From positions 620,001 through 684,000 of the forward strand of contig JAPEIS010000006.1 of assembly GCA_029531795.1 (NCBI GenBank): DNA of 64,000 nt, in the 5' to 3' direction. This DNA comes from Sclerotinia nivalis (taxonomy: Eukaryota > Ascomycota > Leotiomycetes > Helotiales > Sclerotiniaceae). The notes under the pieces were generated by a model. The model was not told the origin of the DNA and did no database searches. It saw nothing but the letters and a program-made list of their open reading frames with translations. Below are positions 59,434-64,000 of the stretch, piece after piece. The number at the start of each line of letters is the position of its first letter. Position 1 is the stretch's first letter. A program made the translations under genes and the position numbers.

Positions 59434-61413
59434 TTAATTATTGGCTTCGTTTCCACTTTTTTTTTCATCTCTAACGACGCCATCTCCCTCACTCTTCCCA
59501 TGAACATTCAACCTTCTCGCCTCCCGTTCCTCCATATTCTCCACCGTCTGCTCCGCCTCATCCTCATTTGAAGATGCACCCCTCATATCCGCCAATACAC
59601 GTGCCGCTTCCGCCGCATACTTGCACTTCATTCGTATAGAAGCTCCATACTTATAAAAGAGGAATGGGAACGGTACACAGGCCAAAGCGAGAAAAGCCGG
59701 GATGGAACTTGCCCAGTGGATTCCAAGTTTATTGTACATATCTAATCATACAGTTAGTTACTTCTTTGACACAGCCTTGGAAGATGAAGATGATACTTAC
59801 AAGTAGTAAATAGTGGGAACGCCGCACCAAATAAGGAGCGAAGCACACTGTTGGCCGCCAAAACGGAAGCGGCGTAGAGAATATATGAATCGATAAGATA
59901 ATTCATAGTACTTAAAAACACCAACACCATACCAAAACCAAATGGAGCAGTGCCGATAATACTAACAATCCAATGGATACTTGGAGAATTTGTCCATGCG
60001 AACCAAAAGAGTCCAACAGGCAAACAGATACTTCCGAGAAGGGCAGGCGGGAGACGAGCTTCAGGTGGAGCGGCACCATTATGCCTAGCAGCGGTAGCGT
60101 TGTATCGTTTATTATCCCACACTGAGTAGAGGACTGCAGACATCATACCAACTGCCACACCACAGAAAGCCAATCCACCAATACCAGCACTCCATCCACG
60201 TTGGATTTGGTACACGATTGGGAATGCTCCGAACATCATGTACAGAGTTCCGTATATGATGGCCATGTATAAACTCAGCAAGAATACGATAGGTTCTGTA
60301 AACAACAAGATCCAGGGTCGCGACAGTGCCGTTTTGAATTCTGCTGTGAAGGATTTAGAACCATAGTCGACTTCCATCTTGGACTTGTAGACTTTTCCGG
60401 TCATCGAGGACATCTTGTTGGCTCGACGACGAAGGATGACTGGGGAATAAGTTTCGGGAATAGTGAGGCCGCCAATAATCCAGAGTGCTCCAGTGAAGAT
60501 GGCCATAAGCCCCCTATCGACAGCGTTAGAAACTATATTCCAATGCTTGGCTTGACCAATGCAACTTACTCAACCCATCTCCAACCTTTCGATTCTCCCA
60601 GAAAGCCTCCTACAATGGGACCGATAGCAGGACCCAAAAATGGTGCTGCGGCATAGATACTCAATGCAACTCCACGATGAGTAGCAGAGAACATATCCGC
60701 GATAGCCCCACCCGCATTTGTAAGAGGCGAACTTCCAAAAGCTCCTGCGAAAAATCGCAGAAGCAGAAGCGTCTGAATATTCTGTGCTCCGGCAGCCCCA
60801 GCATTGAAAGCAGTGAGCATAGCATAAGTACCAATAAAAAGAACCTGACGACCATATAATTCGGATAAAGGAGCCCACAGAAGCGGACCGATAGCAAAAC
60901 CCAAGACGAAAAGCGAGACACCTAATGTAGCGACTTCTGTGCCGATATTAAACGTTTCGAGGATTTGATCAACACCACCGGAATATGCTGAGGATACAAA
61001 AGATACTGCTAATGTTGCCTGTGTCAAAAGTTAGCATGTGGATAAGAAGTGATACTGTGTCACCCCCACTCGTCCGTTACACAGTTTAAACTTCGGCGAA
61101 TAATAACCGAAACCCGAATGCAAAAAAGGGGAGAGCTTACACAGGCAAGAAGTAAAGTAATAGTCCATTTTTTCAACATGGGAAAGTTCAAAGGATTTCT
61201 ACGATCATTGGGAATATATTCCACGACATAAGGATCCTGTTCGGTACCTGAACCCTTGTAAGGGTAGTTGAGAACTTCGGGCGTGACATGAGTCTGATCG
61301 AAAACCAATTCCCAATGTCTAGCCTTTTTCTGAACATATTTCTGTTCTTCCAAATCTCTATCCATATTCACTACAGATGAAGAATCAGAATTCGAATCTG
61401 GATTTCGAACCAT
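59434..61413 (-). CDS. DHA1-type MFS multidrug/polyamine-like transporter
   Basis: Four exons: 61141-61413, 60570-61018, 59801-60513 and 59434-59741. The introns are 122, 56 and 59 nt, all starting GTAAG, and all join in frame. The 580-aa product has a cytosolic N-terminus (to [13 protein letters not shown]) and twelve apparent membrane helices. Motif-A-like sequence is [11 protein letters not shown]. After TM4-5 come [14 protein letters not shown] and [17 protein letters not shown], then the central-loop start [14 protein letters not shown]. These are signatures of the DHA1 drug:H+ antiporter family (yeast Flu1/Tpo1-like), plasma-membrane exporters of drugs, polyamines or metabolites. The acidic C-terminal tail ([17 protein letters not shown]) is soluble. 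No biosynthetic cluster lies beside it, so the substrate cannot be inferred. All motifs are intact. Confidence 0.92.
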
Positions 61414-62143
61414 GATGTCGTCGCGTATATATCCGGGGTTTGGGTAAGGTTAAATAAATCCCTGTCAAAGTTGAAATCGAACACCAAATATGTGGTTGAA
61501 CAAGCTCCAAAAGTATGCGGCGCACTATATATAATAGTAGCCACCAAAAAAAAAATCTCCAAAGCATCACATGTTGACGTATCGAAGCCGCTGATTGAAC
61601 ATCCGGCTGGTAGACATAAGTGGTATTTATGCGAATTATGCTGGTTAATTCACATTATGCAATGCACCCGTCAAAAATATTAAATATCCGGGGCAAATCG
61701 CTCCCGATATGTCATGAACATTCAGCCCTTTAGTGGATCGAGGAGGCCTAAGCTGAGGTTATGCAATTGAGTTTAAAGAAAACTTCAATTTTGTGAATGG
61801 ATCTAAACTCCGCTTCATCATCCCGCTGATAGAAGGATCTTGTTGAGATTCCGGATACCGATACATCGTGTTGCTTTGTGATGAAATGTAGTCTAGCAGA
61901 TGCCGACATAGCCGATCGTATCTTAGCATCGACGAAAATAATATTTATCGCTATGACAAGATTTTGATACATTCAGGCTGGAATCAGCTAAGATTATTCT
62001 AGAACTTCCATGTCCGTAGCGGAAGTTGATATTCGACAAAACAGTATGTTCATTTGTATCATCTGATTAGTAATGGTGACGACAAGACATTCCACAGCAT
62101 CCTTCTATTTCAATATACAATCTCCCCCATAATAGGTTCTAAA
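61414..62143. other. Spacer between MFS and RCM1-like genes
   Basis: 0.7 kb containing the MFS promoter and the end of the downstream-oriented methyltransferase transcript. No further gene seen. Confidence 0.5.
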
Positions 62144-64000
62144 TTATCGTTTTGTGTTCTGCCGCTTTTTATCTTTCACACTCATATTGACACGTTTCTT
62201 AATCGCATCATGAGCATGTTTGTTGACCTTGGCCTTTTCTTTCTTCTCCACTGCAGCGGGTACCTCCTTTTTCTTCTCAACTGCAGCGGGTACCTCCTTT
62301 TTCTCCTCAACTATCGGTGTAACCTCTTTCTCGAACCCACCCCATTCCTCATCGTCTTCTGGTGAGTGATCATGAGATTCCTCAGGTTCCATTTGGGCAT
62401 TGATATTCAATTCTTCTGCTTTCTCCTGATCTTTTCTGACTGGGATCCCCACTAAGTCGCGTACAAGATGTCCACGCTCATCTCTCAGGAACTCGACTTC
62501 AGGATCAACCGTCGATGTTTGGTCTCTTACAAATCCTGCCAAGAAGAACCCCATAGTAGCATGTTCATCTCCTTTGTTGGCTCGAATACATCCTTCTGCA
62601 ACCACTTCATCTCCATCACATGCTTCCAGAGAACCTCGAACTGGCCACTCCCTCATACCTCTGATTTGATTATCACGACGAAGAATTTTCCAACCCTTTT
62701 CCTTTGCGATATCGGAAGCTAAAGCTTTTTGAACAACTGATTCATTTTCCTCGGCATGAATAGAACAAGTAGAGTAGGTAATCTTTCGAGCAGCAGGATA
62801 CTTGAATGCATGAAGAAGAAGTTCCAGTTGAAATTCTGCGAGGGCGGCTAACCTAGATTTAAGTTCGGCATCGGTATCGACAGCAGTGACGACTCCATCG
62901 TCATCAACCATGACTTCTAATTTGTCCCCATCATCTTCACGCTTTCGTTTCTTGTTTGTTTCAACTGGCTCTGGTGCTTTCTTTGGCTTCTTTTTGTTTT
63001 TAGAAGGCTTCACACTAACCTCCTTGATACCTGGTAAGTGTAACTCGGGCATATCATCTCTACCAACAATACCACTTCCTGAGCAACTTGGATCCAACAA
63101 CAAAGCACCGACATTCTTGTATGTACCGGAATTAGGATCGGTCTTCAAGAAATCATGGCCGGCATGAAGAGTAGTGAACGTATTCGACCCTGCTAAGTTG
63201 ACCATCTTATCTAAAGTTTCAGCTCTTCCTTTGTTCTTCTCAAACGCGTGAATAACTTGAGTAGATTCATCTGGTTCAGGAAGTCGATCAACCAAAATAG
63301 CCGCAATATGAGTAGTCTTGTTACCTGGTGCTGAACAAGAGTCGATAATATCACCATCTTCGGCAAGAGGATCAAGAAGATATGCTGGAAAACATGATGC
63401 TTTGTCCTGGAAGATAATCTCTCCAGATTTGTATGCTTCACTCTTTGAAAGATCAATATTTGGTGATATAGCAATGAGATTTGGAATATGAACATCGATA
63501 TATATGCGTTTAGAACCTCGATGTCTGACAGCATCAATTGTTGCTGCACGTTCAAAACCAGTAAAAGTAGATTCGAGTTGATCCTCAAGAGTAGTTTTTA
63601 AAGTGTTGATACGAATCCAACGAGGGTAAGGTGCTTCAGATGTGTCAGTCGCATTCTCTTGACCTGTCTCGACGTAGGCTTTTAGAGCTTCCATGGTGCT
63701 CATTTTTCTCCGAAGTCTTGCCTTGGTCAATTCTGCTTGCAATCTTCCCTTGTGTCTCTCAATTGACGCTCGTAAACCATGAGTGGCTGGAAGAGCAATT
63801 CCTCTTTTTGCCAATAATAAGTCATGAACGAGGAGAAGAGACATGGTTGGGGTTAGCTAGAGATGATATTAGTACCATTTCAAATTCCTAATCAACCATA
63901 AAACTGACCTTTCGCTCCAATCGTAATAGATCGGCATTTTCGATAACTTCCTTCAGAACAGGACTCCATTTGCATGATTCTATTGCCAGAGCATAAATTT
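62144..64000 (-). CDS. RCM1: rRNA m5C methyltransferase (RCM1/NSUN5-like), 5' end outside window
   Basis: The last exon is 62144-63856. An intron at 63857-63908 (52 nt, GTCAGT...CTCTAG) precedes an exon entering from the right edge (ALAIESCKWSPVLKEVIENA, then RLERK|LTPT), so the protein is partial. Conserved sites are YPRWIRINTLK, the SAM-binding IIDSCSAPGNKTTHIA, LLLDPSCSGSG (motif IV, with a DPSCSGSG Cys) and TYSTCSIHAEENE (motif VI, catalytic TCS). These identify the NOL1/NOP2/Sun family, and DPSCSGSG with SCSAPGNKT points to the Rcm1/NSUN5 branch, which methylates a cytosine in helix 70-71 of 25S/28S rRNA. A Lys/Glu-rich insert separates motif IV from VI, and the acidic/basic tail has a 30-nt tandem duplication at 62251-62310. 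Nucleolar by family. Confidence 0.92.
62251..62310. repeat. 30-nt tandem duplication in RCM1-like tail
   Basis: Two copies that differ at one base. They encode repeated EKKKEVPAAV-type decapeptides in the C-terminal tail. In-frame length change. Confidence 0.9.

Noticed and set aside
59434..64000. Possible secondary-metabolite cluster around the MFS transporter
   Set aside because: Its neighbours are an rRNA methyltransferase and a SAT4-like protein; no synthase, P450 or regulator is present.

Overview
The window looks like nuclear DNA of a filamentous ascomycete, most likely a leotiomycete of the Sclerotiniaceae type (Botrytis/Sclerotinia). This is inferred from short 46-76 nt GT-AG introns with CTAAC/CTGAC-like branch sites, AT-rich spacers, a prenylated TeaR-type polarity protein (known from filamentous ascomycetes) and the protein styles seen. 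There are no operons, CRISPR arrays, rRNA or recognisable tRNA genes.

Layout. 0-10 kb: 3' end of an amidase gene, a relic of a CorA-like membrane protein, a phosphotransferase-fold (APH) gene with a late stop, an amdS-type amidase relic, an intact NmrA-like gene preceded by a 21-nt repeat, a hypothetical gene with an internal stop, and a small J-like protein. 10-18 kb: a 3.4 kb gene-poor spacer, then divergent teaR and a metallophosphoesterase gene. 18-29.5 kb: an 8.5 kb gene desert, one small CxxC/CxxC protein, then strand-skewed low-complexity DNA. 29.5-35.1 kb: a graveyard holding a DHA2-type MFS relic and two tandem decayed copies of a TPR-DUF4470 gene. 36.9-46.7 kb: housekeeping genes for AP-1 gamma adaptin, an ARE2-type sterol acyltransferase and a J-domain protein with an Arg-Glu repeat. 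46.7-54.6 kb: gene-poor, with one weak open frame and one unrecognised coding relic. 54.6-64 kb: a low-complexity hypothetical protein, a SAT4/rhodopsin-like 7TM gene, a DHA1-type MFS transporter and the 3' part of an rRNA m5C methyltransferase gene (RCM1/NSUN5 type).

The genes do not form a pathway or cluster. Intact genes serve traffic (AP-1), polarity (TeaR), lipid storage (ARE2), ribosome modification (RCM1) and export (MFS), while accessory genes are decaying in place. I read exon borders by eye from splice signals and reading frame; they are untested. I found no convincing new molecular system. The best leads are the two paralogous DUF4470 relics, the in-frame heptad-coding 21-nt repeat before the NmrA gene, a pair of dispersed repeats that differ only by transitions, and a stop-free intron in ARE2.
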